Shown: positions 23,362 to 32,392 of the stretch, piece by piece
Layout of the letters: every line of letters starts with the position of its first letter
How positions within the stretch are numbered: the first letter of the stretch is position 1
From: Actinomycetota bacterium
GTDB lineage: Bacteria; Actinomycetota; Acidimicrobiia; Acidimicrobiales; Ilumatobacteraceae
DNA: 40,209 nucleotides
Direction of reading: 5' to 3'
NCBI GenBank assembly: GCA_016870865.1
Contig: VGAC01000016.1
Span: forward strand, 1 to 40,209
Notes under the pieces: model-generated
What the model was told of the DNA's origin: nothing
What the model saw: the letters and a program-made list of their open reading frames with translations, nothing else
Databases searched by the model: none
Translations under genes and position numbers: made by a program

Positions 23362-25677
23362 ATGCTCTCCACCCTTGCCCGATTCTGCGTTCGCCGTCGC
23401 AGGTTCGTCGTCTTTGGTCTTTGGATTCCTCTTTTCCTCGTCGTGGGTGCACTCACCGGGGCCGCAGGCGGCAATTTCCGCACCGACTTCGTTCTCCCCG
23501 AATCAGAATCACGTGAAGTTCAGGAACTTCTCGAGGCTGTGAACCCCACGGCCGCGGGTTTCTCGGCTCAGATCGTGCTCAAGAGCGAACGTGCCCTCAC
23601 CGACACCGACTACCGCACGTCAATCGAGGACCTCATCGCCGAAGTCGACACGGTCGAGGGTGTCAATGTCGTCAGCCCGTACGCCAACCCGCAACAGATC
23701 GCGCAGTCGGGCTTCATCGGATTCGCGCGCCTCGAAATCACCAACCGTAGCCAGACCGACATGATGAAGGTCGCCGATGTCATCAAAGGTATCGGCGACA
23801 AGTACCGGGTTCCGGGTTTGCAGATCGAATACGGCGGTGAGGCATTCGCCAAGTTCGAGATGCCCGAGAGCGAGGCACTCGGTCTTCTCGCAGCGATGGT
23901 GATCCTCGTGCTTGCTTTCGGCTCGATCCTCGCCATGGGCCTGCCGATCGGGACTGCGCTTCTCGGTCTCGGCCTCGCCTCGGGAGTCGTCACGCTGCTC
24001 AGCCACGTGGTCTCGATGCCCGACTTCACCACGTCGATGGTTGCCATGGTCGGCCTCGGTGTCGGCATCGACTACGCGCTGTTCATCGTCACCCGCTACC
24101 GCGAAGGACTCCACGAGGGCCTCGAGGTGGAGGATGCCATCGTCGACGCCATCGACACCAGTGGTCGCGCGGTGATTTTCGCCGGCATCACCGTCATCAT
24201 CTCGCTGCTCGGCCTCTACTTGATGGGTCTTTCCTTCGTCCGTGGCCTCGCCACTGGCGCCGCGATCGGCGTCCTCGTGATGATGATCGCGTCGATCACG
24301 CTGCTTCCCGCCCTCCTCGGCATGGTGAAACACCGCATCGATACCACCTCGCGCGCGGCTGTCGTGTCGCTTGCACTCTTCATCGTGATGTCCCTTGCGG
24401 CGATTTTCACGCACTCACTGGGTGTGTTCTTCGCGGGTGTGCTCGCCTCGGGTGCGGTCGTTGCCGTGAGTTTCTTGGTCAAGCCTCTGCGCCGGCCACT
24501 CGCCGTGCGCACGCCGAAGGCCCGTGAGCTCACCTTCTGGTACCGCTGGAGTCGCGTGGTACAACGCCGGCCGTGGTTCTCGCTCGTCGCGTCCTCGGCC
24601 GTGCTCGTTCTCCTGGCGGTTCCGCTCTTCGACATCCGTCTGGGCTTCGGCGACACCGGCAACCAGCCCGAGCGCACGACGGTGCGCAAGGCCTACGACC
24701 TGCTCGCCGAGGGCTTCGGTCCCGGCGTCAATGGCCCGCTGTTCGTCACCGTCCAGGGTGACATCGCCGCATCGCCCGATCAGTTCAACGCATTCCTCGG
24801 AACGCTGTCGAAGGCGGAGAACGTGGCCTTTGCAGTGCCGAGTCCGCTCGGTCGGGACGCCCGGGTGAACGGTGAACCGGTTGCCCTTGGGATCGTGTAC
24901 CCCAAGAGCGCTCCCCAGGAGGAAGCCACCACCGAACTTGTTCACACCCTGCGCGAGAGCGTCATTCCCGCAACGGGCGTCGTCGCAAAGGTGGGTGGCT
25001 TCACCGCCGCAAGCGTCGACTTTGCCGACTACCTCGGCGGTCGCCTGCCGTGGTTGATCGCTGCGGTCCTCATTCTCTCTTTCATCCTCTTGATGGCCGT
25101 CTTCCGCAGCCTGCTCGTGCCTCTCAAGGCAGTGATCATGAACCTGCTGTCGATCGGCGCCGCCTACGGCCTCATCGTGGCCATCTTCCAGTGGGGATGG
25201 GGCAAGGATTTGATCGGGGTGGGCAAGGCGGGCCCCATCGAATCGTGGGCGCCGATGATGCTCTTCGCCATCGTTTTCGGACTCTCGATGGACTACGAGG
25301 TATTTCTTCTCTCGCGCATCAAAGAGGAGTACGACCGCACGAAAGACAATGCCCGCGCCGTCGCCGACGGCCTTGCGGCCACCGCACGCGTCATCACCGC
25401 CGCCGCCCTCATCATGGTCTGTGTTTTTGCGGCATTCGTTCTCGGTGACGACCGCCAACTGAAGCTGTTCGGCCTCGGCATGGCATTCGCGGTGTTCATC
25501 GACGCGACGATCGTGCGCATGGTTCTCGTCCCGGCAACGATGGAACTCCTCGGCGATCGCAACTGGTGGATCCCGAAGTGGCTCGACCGCGCGCTACCCA
25601 AGATCGACGTCGAGGGACACCACCTCACCGTCGCCGAAATCACCGACTCCGAAGCCGTCTCGGCCCGGTCGAACTAA
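23362..25677 (+). CDS. MMPL-family transporter (RND superfamily)
   Basis: This 771-residue exporter is related to mycobacterial MmpL proteins, which move lipids or small hydrophobic molecules using the proton gradient. There are two homologous halves, each with a transmembrane helix, a periplasmic loop and a five-helix bundle. The paired proton-relay Asp-Tyr motifs are visible in 'VGLGVGIDYALFIV' and 'FGLSMDYEVFLLSRI', and the first half opens 'RRRFVVFGLWIPLFLVVGAL'. GAAAGG lies 6-7 nt before ATG 23362. It is a stand-alone gene between rsgA and topA. No substrate or regulator was identified. Confidence 0.95.
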   Translation: MLSTLARFCVRRRRFVVFGLWIPLFLVVGALTGAAGGNFRTDFVLPESESREVQELLEAVNPTAAGFSAQIVLKSERALTDTDYRTSIEDLIAEVDTVEGVNVVSPYANPQQIAQSGFIGFARLEITNRSQTDMMKVADVIKGIGDKYRVPGLQIEYGGEAFAKFEMPESEALGLLAAMVILVLAFGSILAMGLPIGTALLGLGLASGVVTLLSHVVSMPDFTTSMVAMVGLGVGIDYALFIVTRYREGLHEGLEVEDAIVDAIDTSGRAVIFAGITVIISLLGLYLMGLSFVRGLATGAAIGVLVMMIASITLLPALLGMVKHRIDTTSRAAVVSLALFIVMSLAAIFTHSLGVFFAGVLASGAVVAVSFLVKPLRRPLAVRTPKARELTFWYRWSRVVQRRPWFSLVASSAVLVLLAVPLFDIRLGFGDTGNQPERTTVRKAYDLLAEGFGPGVNGPLFVTVQGDIAASPDQFNAFLGTLSKAENVAFAVPSPLGRDARVNGEPVALGIVYPKSAPQEEATTELVHTLRESVIPATGVVAKVGGFTAASVDFADYLGGRLPWLIAAVLILSFILLMAVFRSLLVPLKAVIMNLLSIGAAYGLIVAIFQWGWGKDLIGVGKAGPIESWAPMMLFAIVFGLSMDYEVFLLSRIKEEYDRTKDNARAVADGLAATARVITAAALIMVCVFAAFVLGDDRQLKLFGLGMAFAVFIDATIVRMVLVPATMELLGDRNWWIPKWLDRALPKIDVEGHHLTVAEITDSEAVSARSN

Positions 25678-25715
25678 ACCAAAGCCAAATGCGGCAAGTG
25701 TTCGAGCCTCATTGC

Positions 25716-25745
25716 TTGACAATTGCGATTCGTTTCGCCTAGCCC
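25716..25745 (+). promoter_or_regulatory. Candidate topA promoter
   Basis: A perfect TTGACA (25716-25721) is followed after 18 bp by TAGCCC (25740-25745), a poor -10, and ATG 25755 after another 9 nt. The perfect -35 is the best in the window, but the -10 lacks the final T, so the assignment is tentative. Initiation near 25752 would give an almost leaderless message. Confidence 0.4.
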
Positions 25746-25754
25746 ATAAAGCGC

Positions 25755-28445
25755 ATGAGCAAGCCCCTCGTCATCGTCGAATCCCCCGCCAAGGCGAAAA
25801 CCATCTCGCAGTTTCTCGGCAGTGAGTTCATCGTGCGTGCCTCAGTGGGCCACATCGCCGACCTTCCCAGCAAGGGTCTTGCAGTCGATGTCGACAACGA
25901 TTTCAAGGCCGCCTACGAGCTGACCGAACGCGGTCGCCAGATCATCAGGGACCTGCGTGCCGACCTGAAGAACGCCAGCGTCGTCTACCTGGCAACCGAC
26001 GAAGACCGCGAGGGCGAGGCTATTTCAGCCCACCTGTTCGAGTACCTCAATCCCAAGGTCGATGTGCACCGCATGGTGTTCCACGAGATCACAAAGTCGG
26101 CGATTGCCGAAGCCGTCGCCAATCCACGCACCATCGACAACAAGTTGGTCGACGCCGCCGAAGCACGTCGCGTACTCGACCGCCTCTACGGCTACGAGGT
26201 CTCGCCCGTCCTGTGGCGCCGTGTCAACCGGGGCCTCTCGGCGGGTCGCGTGCAGAGCCCCGCATTGCGCCTCATCGTCGAACGCGAGCGCGAGCGAATC
26301 GCCTTTCGTTCGGCCGCATACTTCGACATCGATGCGAAGACCGCCTCGACACCATCGTTCTCGGCGCGCCTCACCGCACTCGACGGGACGCGGGTCGCCA
26401 CCGGCAAGGATTTCGACCAGCAGGGCAACCCGGCTGCAAACGTCGTCGTGGTCACCGAAGCCCGTGCCAACGAACTCGTCATTGCACTCACGGGCCGGTC
26501 ACTGACGGTTGTCAGCGTCGAGGACAAGCCCTATCGCTCTTCGCCAAAGGCACCGTTCATGACGAGCACCCTGCAGCAGGAAGCCGGAAGGAAACTGCGA
26601 TTGTCGGGTCGCCAAGTGATGAGCCTCGCCCAAAGTCTCTACGAGAACGGCTTCATCACATACATGCGGACCGATTCCGTCGTCCTCGCTGCCGAAGCCA
26701 TGGGTGCAGTGCGCGACACGATCCGCAGGATCTACGGCGATGACATGCTCTCGCCACAACCGCGCATGTTTTCCTCCAAGGTGAAGAATGCCCAGGAAGC
26801 ACACGAAGCCATCCGGCCGACGTTGCCGCTGCGCGCACCCGAACAGGTCGAAGGCCAACTGAAATCCAAACAGGAAGTCGCCCTCTATCGCCTCATCTGG
26901 CAGCGCACCCTCGCGTCGCAGATGGCCGACGCCACGGGCATCACGGTCAGCGTGAAGTTGGAGGCACCCGCGGGACCAACCGCCTGTGAGTTCTCGGCGA
27001 GTGGTACCACGATCACCAAGAAGGGTCACCGCCAGGCCTACGAAGACCTGCCCGACGAGGACACCGATGATGCAGAGGAATCCGGTGATTCGGTCCTGCT
27101 CCCGCCGCTCACCAAGGGCGACACCGTTCCCGTTGGCGAATGGGTGAACAACCCGCACGCCACGACTCCGCCTGCGCGCTACACGGAGGCGAGCCTCGTC
27201 AAACGACTGGAGGAAGAGGGCATCGGCCGGCCCTCGACCTGGGCGTCGATCATCTCCACGATGGTCGACCGTGGCGATTACGTGCACAAGAAAGGCACCG
27301 CCCTCGTGCCAACGTGGACGGCGTTCTCGGTCATTCGTCTGCTCGAGAACCATTTCACGAAACTCATCGACTACAAGTTCACCGCATCGGTCGAGGAGGA
27401 CCTCGACGCGATCGCCCGGGGCGAACGCGAGAAGAACGACTGGCTGCACCACTTCTATTTCGGCGACCCCGCCAACCTCGACGGTGACCCGGGCCTGAAG
27501 AAAATCGTCGCCGACAACCTCGACGAAATCGACGCGGCTGAAATCAACACCTTCCCCCTCGGGAAGCACCCCGACTCGGGTCACGATGTCGTCGTGAAGC
27601 CCGGCAAATACGGTCCCTACGTGCGCTGTGGTGAGAACACCGTGGGCGTTCCCGAAACCCTCACACCCGAAGACCTCAGCCTCGACGTCGCGGTGCGGTT
27701 GCTTGCCGCGCCGAAGGGCGACGAGCCGATCGGCCAGAAAGATGGCCTGGACGTGTTCGTCAAGTCGGGCCGCTACGGCGCATACGTGCAGTGGGGCACA
27801 CCCGAGAACCCACCACCCGGCATGGACAAGCCGAAGATGGTCTCACTCTTTGCCACCATGAACATCGACCGCTTCTCGATGAAGGATGCAGAAGACCTCC
27901 TGTCGCTGCCCCGCACGCTCGGCAACGACCCCGCCGATGGTGAACCGATCACCGCACAGAACGGCCGTTTCGGCCCCTACATCTCCAAGGGCAAGGACAG
28001 CCGCACGATTTCGAGTGAAGAACAGTTGCTCACCATCTCTCTCGACGAGGCGCTTGCGCTTCTCGCCCAGCCCCGCACCTTCGGCCGGGGTCGCGCCGCA
28101 GCCAAGCCACCGCTCAAGGAATTCGGCAACGACCCCGTCAGTGGCAAGCCCGTCGTGGCCAAGGAGGGACGCTTCGGTGATTACGTCACCGACGGCGAAA
28201 CCAATGCCGGTCTCAAACGCGGCGACATCCTCGCCGACATGACCCCCGAACGCGCCTACGAACTGCTGCAACTGCGCCGCGAGTACATCGCCGAGAACGG
28301 CGGTGCCCCCAAGAAGCGGGGGGCCCGCGCCGCGACACCGAAAAAGACGACGACGAGCAAGGGTGCTGTGAGGAAGGCCCCGGCAAAGAAGGTCGCACCG
28401 AAAAAGACGACGGCAAAGAAGAAAGCCGACAAGACTGACAGCTGA
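25755..28445 (+). CDS. topA: DNA topoisomerase I (type IA)
   Basis: This 896-residue enzyme relaxes negatively supercoiled DNA by cutting one strand. The Toprim domain starts 'LVIVESPAKAKTI' with catalytic Glu9 and includes 'ATDEDREGE'. The nucleophilic Tyr303 is in 'GFITYMRTDS'. C-terminal repeats follow, each with a basic-aromatic core ('GKYGPYVRCG', 'GRYGAYVQWG', 'GRFGPYISKG', 'GRFGDYVTDG'), and these lack zinc cysteines as in other actinobacterial TopA proteins. The tail from about residue 855 is Lys/Ala/Thr-rich, a DNA-contacting extension used in actinobacteria for processivity and chromosome segregation. The stop overlaps the tmk start by 1 bp (TGATG). Confidence 0.98.
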   Translation: MSKPLVIVESPAKAKTISQFLGSEFIVRASVGHIADLPSKGLAVDVDNDFKAAYELTERGRQIIRDLRADLKNASVVYLATDEDREGEAISAHLFEYLNPKVDVHRMVFHEITKSAIAEAVANPRTIDNKLVDAAEARRVLDRLYGYEVSPVLWRRVNRGLSAGRVQSPALRLIVERERERIAFRSAAYFDIDAKTASTPSFSARLTALDGTRVATGKDFDQQGNPAANVVVVTEARANELVIALTGRSLTVVSVEDKPYRSSPKAPFMTSTLQQEAGRKLRLSGRQVMSLAQSLYENGFITYMRTDSVVLAAEAMGAVRDTIRRIYGDDMLSPQPRMFSSKVKNAQEAHEAIRPTLPLRAPEQVEGQLKSKQEVALYRLIWQRTLASQMADATGITVSVKLEAPAGPTACEFSASGTTITKKGHRQAYEDLPDEDTDDAEESGDSVLLPPLTKGDTVPVGEWVNNPHATTPPARYTEASLVKRLEEEGIGRPSTWASIISTMVDRGDYVHKKGTALVPTWTAFSVIRLLENHFTKLIDYKFTASVEEDLDAIARGEREKNDWLHHFYFGDPANLDGDPGLKKIVADNLDEIDAAEINTFPLGKHPDSGHDVVVKPGKYGPYVRCGENTVGVPETLTPEDLSLDVAVRLLAAPKGDEPIGQKDGLDVFVKSGRYGAYVQWGTPENPPPGMDKPKMVSLFATMNIDRFSMKDAEDLLSLPRTLGNDPADGEPITAQNGRFGPYISKGKDSRTISSEEQLLTISLDEALALLAQPRTFGRGRAAAKPPLKEFGNDPVSGKPVVAKEGRFGDYVTDGETNAGLKRGDILADMTPERAYELLQLRREYIAENGGAPKKRGARAATPKKTTTSKGAVRKAPAKKVAPKKTTAKKKADKTDS

Positions 28446-29050
28446 TGGCCCGCGGCAGATACATCGCGTTCGAAGGACTCGAGGGGTGTGGAAAGAGCAC
28501 GCACGCCAAGCGCCTCGCCGAAACCCTCGGCGCAGTTGCGACACGTGAACCGGGCGGCACGCGTATCGGAGCAATGTTGCGCGCAATCCTCACCGACCCT
28601 GACAACACGGACATCGACCCTCGCACCGAGTTCTTCCTCATGACGGCCGACCGCGCACAGCACATGAGCGAGGTCATCGAACCCGCGCTCAGCAGCGGAC
28701 GACACGTCGTGAGTGACCGCAGTGTCTATTCGACACTCGCCTACCAGGGATACGGACGTGGTCTTGGTGTCGACACCATCCGGGGCATCAGCGAGTGGGC
28801 CCTCAAGCAAACGCTCCCCGACATCGTCGTGTGGATACAGATTCCCCACGACAATGCCGAACGGCGACTCGCCAAACGCAACCTCGACCGGTTCGAGCGC
28901 GAGGAGAGCGACTTCTTCGCCCGAATCGCCGGTGGCTTCGCCGAAATGGCCGCCGCTGACCCACAACGCTGGATCACCATCGACGGCACTCTTGCGAAAG
29001 ACGACGTGCAAGCCGCCATCCACGCAGCCGTCAGGCCGCGCCTCCCCTGA
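28445..29050 (+). CDS. tmk: Thymidylate kinase
   Basis: This 201-residue P-loop kinase phosphorylates dTMP to dTDP. The P-loop is 'GLEGCGKST' (residues 11-19), followed by the 'REPGGTRIG' TMP-binding motif, 'DRSVYSTLAYQGYGRGL' and 'RFEREESDFFARI' (lid). The order topA-tmk-holB is conserved in other actinobacteria; here holB is displaced by about 10 kb. The start overlaps the topA stop, so the two are translationally coupled. Confidence 0.97.
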   Translation: MARGRYIAFEGLEGCGKSTHAKRLAETLGAVATREPGGTRIGAMLRAILTDPDNTDIDPRTEFFLMTADRAQHMSEVIEPALSSGRHVVSDRSVYSTLAYQGYGRGLGVDTIRGISEWALKQTLPDIVVWIQIPHDNAERRLAKRNLDRFEREESDFFARIAGGFAEMAAADPQRWITIDGTLAKDDVQAAIHAAVRPRLP

Positions 29051-29099
29051 CCTTCGCTGCCACACCCCTTGGGTACATTTGCATCGAAAGGAGGCGGCG

Positions 29100-29552
29100 A
29101 TAGAAAACCGCAGCGATGATCTCCACAAGGAGATGGCCATCGCAGTCCTCGACTGGTTCCTCCTCGAGGGCGGCGAACCCCTGTACGAAGACAACCCCGA
29201 CAACGAGGTGAACCTCGACCCCGACCTCTACGAGGTGCGGATGCCGGAGTTCGACATTTTCATCGGGCCGCCGACGGAATGTGGTGAGTGGGTGATCGAA
29301 GTTGCGGTCCACGTTCGCCGCGCCATCGCCCTCGAGGTCGACACGGTCCTCGAACTTCTCAAGGCCCCCGGTGCACAACTCGGCGAACGGTTGCAGATCG
29401 ACGTCTATGCCACCGAGGATTTCGGCTCGGTATCCACCGTCTGGCTGGCCACTCGCCTCACCCGCGAGGAGGTCGAGTCGACCGAAATCGACAACCTGCT
29501 CGGTGGTCTCCTCGCCGAGGCCCGGTCACTCCAGAATCACCTCACATCCTGA
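29100..29552 (+). CDS. Conserved acidic protein of unknown function
   Basis: The open frame encodes about 150 residues with a strongly acidic composition and the alternating strands and helices of a small alpha/beta protein ('FDIFIGPPTECGEWVIEVAV', 'RLTREEVESTEIDNLLGGLL'). It faintly resembles YbjN-type chaperone-fold proteins, but I do not assign a family. The start is unusual: AAGGAGG (29088-29094) has no ATG, GTG or TTG at normal distance, only ATA at 29100. ATG 29133 directly abuts an AAGGAG and gives 139 residues. A TACATT -10 (29073-29078) suggests transcription starting near 29085. It is 49 bp downstream of tmk. Confidence 0.75.
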   Translation: MENRSDDLHKEMAIAVLDWFLLEGGEPLYEDNPDNEVNLDPDLYEVRMPEFDIFIGPPTECGEWVIEVAVHVRRAIALEVDTVLELLKAPGAQLGERLQIDVYATEDFGSVSTVWLATRLTREEVESTEIDNLLGGLLAEARSLQNHLTS

Positions 29553-29884
29553 TCGGGCTGGGGGCGGTCGTGTCCATCGCTTCGTCGGCCTGCGGCGGTG
29601 ACTCGGGGAAGGGTGAAGGCACAGACGGACCCAAGGACGCCGTCGCACAGGCACTCATTGGCAGCCCCGATTTGGATGATCCTTCCGTCGCGGCCGAAGT
29701 GGAAAACCAGAGCACGGTGACCGACGAGAAGAAGGAATGCCTCGTCGATGAATTCGATGCCATCGGTCAGGGCACGGTCCTCGAGGGCTTCATCGCATTC
29801 AAATCCGGTGACAACTCCAACGAAGGTGCGGCGAAGATCACTGCGGCGATGATCTCCTGCTCCGGTCTCGAAGGATTCGGCTGA
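29549..29884 (+). CDS. Small putative lipoprotein with non-standard start
   Basis: This frame encodes 'AVVSIASSACGGDSGKGEG', a lipobox-like S-S-A-C followed by a Gly/Ser-rich linker, and a 90-residue domain with two further cysteines ('KKECLVDEF' and 'AAMISCSGL') that could form a disulphide. No ATG, GTG or TTG precedes the hydrophobic run. CTG 29549 overlaps the upstream stop as CTGA, analogous to ATGA or GTGA coupling elsewhere in the window; GTG 29570 would leave only seven residues before the Cys. The frame is probably translated, given its coherent sequence, but the start is uncertain. Its 3' end overlaps the next, minus-strand gene by 47 bp. Confidence 0.6.
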   Translation: MIGLGAVVSIASSACGGDSGKGEGTDGPKDAVAQALIGSPDLDDPSVAAEVENQSTVTDEKKECLVDEFDAIGQGTVLEGFIAFKSGDNSNEGAAKITAAMISCSGLEGFG

Positions 29885-30632
29885 TCCGCCACACGCCGAA
29901 TGACAGGGCGACAAGAACCACGACAACGACGATTTGTCGGCCGGATTTCGCAGGTTCGTCGGTTGTCGTCTGTTGCGAGGTGACGGCATAGTCCTGGTCC
30001 GGACCGACTGATCCTTGACTCTCCCCCGTGGTCGAAGAGGGTTCCGAAGTGTCGACGACTTCGGCCAAATTGTCCCCCTCGTACCACTCCATGACGCCGT
30101 TGATGCCCGCGGCTCGATCCGTCACTCCCTCCACCGGGGTCCCGAATGTTTCCGTGTCACCCACCGACACGGTGAACCGTGCTGCTTCGCCACCAATGAC
30201 GGTGATCGAGTAGATGCCTTCGCTCGCCGTACCGACGAGGTCGATCAGTTCGATGTAGTTCGTTCCGGTGAAGGGCTCGGCGAACTTCCGGCGCAGGTCC
30301 GGGACGAGAGTCGTCGCCTCACCGCTGGGTTCTAGGATCTCGAGCCGCGGGAGTTCGCTGTCCGACAGCGCATTCTCGGGGGCAAGATCAGGAATCAGCA
30401 AGGACACATGGAGCCTGTCCCCCTCGACGAATCGTGCGCGCAGGCCGCGCGTCTCGCCCGCTCCACCAAACGAGCCGTAGAGCGCGAACGAAATGGTGCC
30501 GTCGGGAAGAAAGGGTCCCGCCTCGGGCACTGTTTGATCATCGGTCAGGATGATCGGGTCGTGTGCTTTGGCAACTGATCCCATGCACAAAGTGACCAGC
30601 ATGCCGATCAGAAGGGATCCGATTCGTCTCAC
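29838..30632 (-). CDS. Secreted, C-terminally membrane-anchored protein of unknown function
   Basis: This 264-residue protein has an N-terminal signal peptide ('IGSLLIGMLVTLCMGSVAKA', probable cleavage before HDPI), an extracytoplasmic beta-rich domain to about residue 190, a Ser/Thr/Glu-rich linker (about 195-225) and a C-terminal transmembrane helix ('IVVVVVLVALSFGVW') with a basic cytoplasmic tail. It is reminiscent of copper-resistance or YcnI-like secreted domains in layout only; no motif supports that. I chose GTG 30632 because it directly precedes a good signal peptide. It converges on the small lipoprotein gene. The 30633-30808 gap holds no gene I can support. Confidence 0.8.
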   Translation of the reverse strand: MRRIGSLLIGMLVTLCMGSVAKAHDPIILTDDQTVPEAGPFLPDGTISFALYGSFGGAGETRGLRARFVEGDRLHVSLLIPDLAPENALSDSELPRLEILEPSGEATTLVPDLRRKFAEPFTGTNYIELIDLVGTASEGIYSITVIGGEAARFTVSVGDTETFGTPVEGVTDRAAGINGVMEWYEGDNLAEVVDTSEPSSTTGESQGSVGPDQDYAVTSQQTTTDEPAKSGRQIVVVVVLVALSFGVWRISRILRDRSRRSSPQ

Positions 30633-30808
30633 GTTGCAGTTGTGATCCGGGCGGGTAGCAAACACGGCCGGGTACCGCAACGACCGCCGTCTTGTCCCAA
30701 ACGGTTCTGGCTTCACCTCTCACCCGCCCGTCAGTATCACTCCTTCGCGCCCACAACACGCAAAGCGACTCTCATCGTAGTTCTCACCGGCAGCGCTGGT
30801 ACCCCCGG

Positions 30809-32017
30809 TCAGGAACCGCGAGCACCCAGGTCCGTTCCACCTCCAGTGGAACCAGAGCCGGTGCCGGATGTCGCGGCACCGACACGAGAGTGCTGAAGGG
30901 CAGTACCCCGGCTCGCGCCACGCAGACGTCTGGTGAACGCGCTCCTCAAGAGAGGCTCCTCAAAATACCGCCACGTCAACGCTGACAGGCCAATGACAAC
31001 GGTCGGGACGAGAAGCAGTCTCAGCCTCCAATCCAGCGACAGACCGTGCCGCTTGAACATCCAAATGACGGGCAGTTGCCACAAGTACAAGCCGTACGAA
31101 ATCTTTCCCAACCATCTCACTGGTCTTGTTTCGAGCAGACGCACCAACGGGCAAGATGCGTAGGCAAGCGCGAGAACGAGCACGAGCGATGCGAGGTCGA
31201 AGAGCGCCATGCCTCCCTTCCAGATGAACAACCCGTCTGCACCGGCACGAGCCACTATCACGCTTTGAACCATGACCGCGGCAACGGATGCGGTCGCCAA
31301 CAACCGTGGGAATCGATTACTGCAACCCAACCAGACAAAGGCGCCTGCCACGCCGAACAAAAGACTGATGATTCGTGTGTCGGTCCGCAGGTAAACCTCG
31401 AACCATCCCTTTGACTCGTACACACGCGCGGCACGCAGGACCAAGAACACAAAGAGCGGTATGAGGAGGCCCGTGAGCCAGCGCCGGGATCGCGTCACGA
31501 CCGCCAACGGAATGACGAGCAGTGGGGCACAGGCGTAGAACTGGCCCTCGATGGACAGTGACCAGATTGCGACGTTGTCTATCAAGACACTCGGGTTCTG
31601 GAGAACCGCGAAATTCGAATACTGAAGGATCGTCGACAGGATTCCTGTGATCTCCTCACTCCGTCCAAATTCCGCCGGAAAGCCCCATGTCGCCACGTAG
31701 AAGAGATGGAGCCCCAGGAAAAGCAGGGCCAAAGGCATGATTCGCATGACACGACTCGCGTAGTACCCACGCAAACCAGCTCGAAGTCTGCCGGTGTCGA
31801 TGAGGGAGAGACGGAAAGCGATGAGAAAGCCACTCAGCACGAAAAAGACGTTCACCCCGAGAAATCCGCCACGGGTGAACACCTTGTACCAGCCGTACCT
31901 GATCAATTCAGGTACGCCAAGCCAGATGTGCGAGACAAAAACAAGCAGGACCGCAAACGCACGCAGGCCATCGAAGCCCGCGATGCGCTCACTCGCAGCG
32001 CCATACCGTTGGGACAT
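30809..32017 (-). CDS. Acyltransferase-3 family membrane protein (OafA/YrhL type)
   Basis: This 402-residue polytopic membrane enzyme transfers acyl groups to extracellular polysaccharide or lipid. The N-terminus 'RIAGFDGLRAFAVLLVFVSH' carries the conserved Arg and His. 'GGFLGVNVFFVLSGFLIAFR', 'RVMRIMPL' and 'NVAIWSLSIEGQFYACAPLL' are family marks, and the C-terminal 'GKISYGLYLWQLPVIW' and 'ALTWRYFEEPLLR' finish the domain. No SGNH esterase domain is fused; the tail is Gly/Ser/Thr-rich. ATG 32017 lies 6 nt after TAACAT (32029-32024), a leaderless start. No other polysaccharide genes are adjacent. Confidence 0.96.
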   Translation of the reverse strand: MSQRYGAASERIAGFDGLRAFAVLLVFVSHIWLGVPELIRYGWYKVFTRGGFLGVNVFFVLSGFLIAFRLSLIDTGRLRAGLRGYYASRVMRIMPLALLFLGLHLFYVATWGFPAEFGRSEEITGILSTILQYSNFAVLQNPSVLIDNVAIWSLSIEGQFYACAPLLVIPLAVVTRSRRWLTGLLIPLFVFLVLRAARVYESKGWFEVYLRTDTRIISLLFGVAGAFVWLGCSNRFPRLLATASVAAVMVQSVIVARAGADGLFIWKGGMALFDLASLVLVLALAYASCPLVRLLETRPVRWLGKISYGLYLWQLPVIWMFKRHGLSLDWRLRLLLVPTVVIGLSALTWRYFEEPLLRSAFTRRLRGASRGTALQHSRVGAATSGTGSGSTGGGTDLGARGS

Positions 32018-32252
32018 TCCGCGATGTTAGGCGAACGAACACGTGCCCCTACAGAGCGGACAAACCAACACTTCACTGTCAGGGACAGACATTCGAGGTG
32101 AGGGTGTTCGGGGTTTTGAATTCAAATCTGCTGATGATGGTGGCTGTGACCCGACGAGCAATTTTCCACCGGGAACTTGAGGCGGGTGTTTGCATCCGTC
32201 GATGCCACCGGCCATTGCGAGCCGTACACCAGTGTTCATTGGCCCACTCAAC

Positions 32253-32328
32253 TGGCGCGCTCGAAGGGACTCGAACCCCTAACCTTTTGATCCGTAGTCA
32301 AATGCTCTATCCATTGAGCTACGAGCGC
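32253..32328 (-). tRNA. tRNA-Arg (anticodon ACG)
   Basis: The 76-nt gene includes an encoded CCA. The acceptor stem GCGCTCG pairs with CGAGCGC. The anticodon loop CTACGGA on TTTGA/TCAAA gives anticodon ACG, which reads CGU/CGC/CGA after A34 deamination. The T loop TTCGAGT sits on an AGGGG/CCCCT-type stem. No integrase or repeated attachment copy was seen beside it. Confidence 0.97.
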
Positions 32329-32392
32329 ATGCACCCTATGTATTGGTATGCGTTGGTGCCGGGCGAATTGTATGCGCAAAAGCCGCGAGTGC

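Noticed and set aside
24415-25458. 347-codon minus-strand frame opposite the MMPL gene
   Set aside because: Antisense shadow with low-complexity Asp/Glu/His/Arg composition and no motifs.
26499-27584. 361-codon minus-strand frame opposite topA
   Set aside because: Antisense shadow of an unambiguous topoisomerase I gene.
31895-31915. Inverted repeat GTACCTGA-5 nt-TCAGGTAC
   Set aside because: It lies inside the acyltransferase coding sequence with no T-run or promoter context; probably incidental.
32027-32251. Minus-strand 74-codon frame ending 'LVCPLCRGTCSFA' in the gap before tRNA-Arg
   Set aside because: A CxxC pair is suggestive, but there is no ribosome site, the rest is low-complexity, and it contains the -10 region of the acyltransferase gene.
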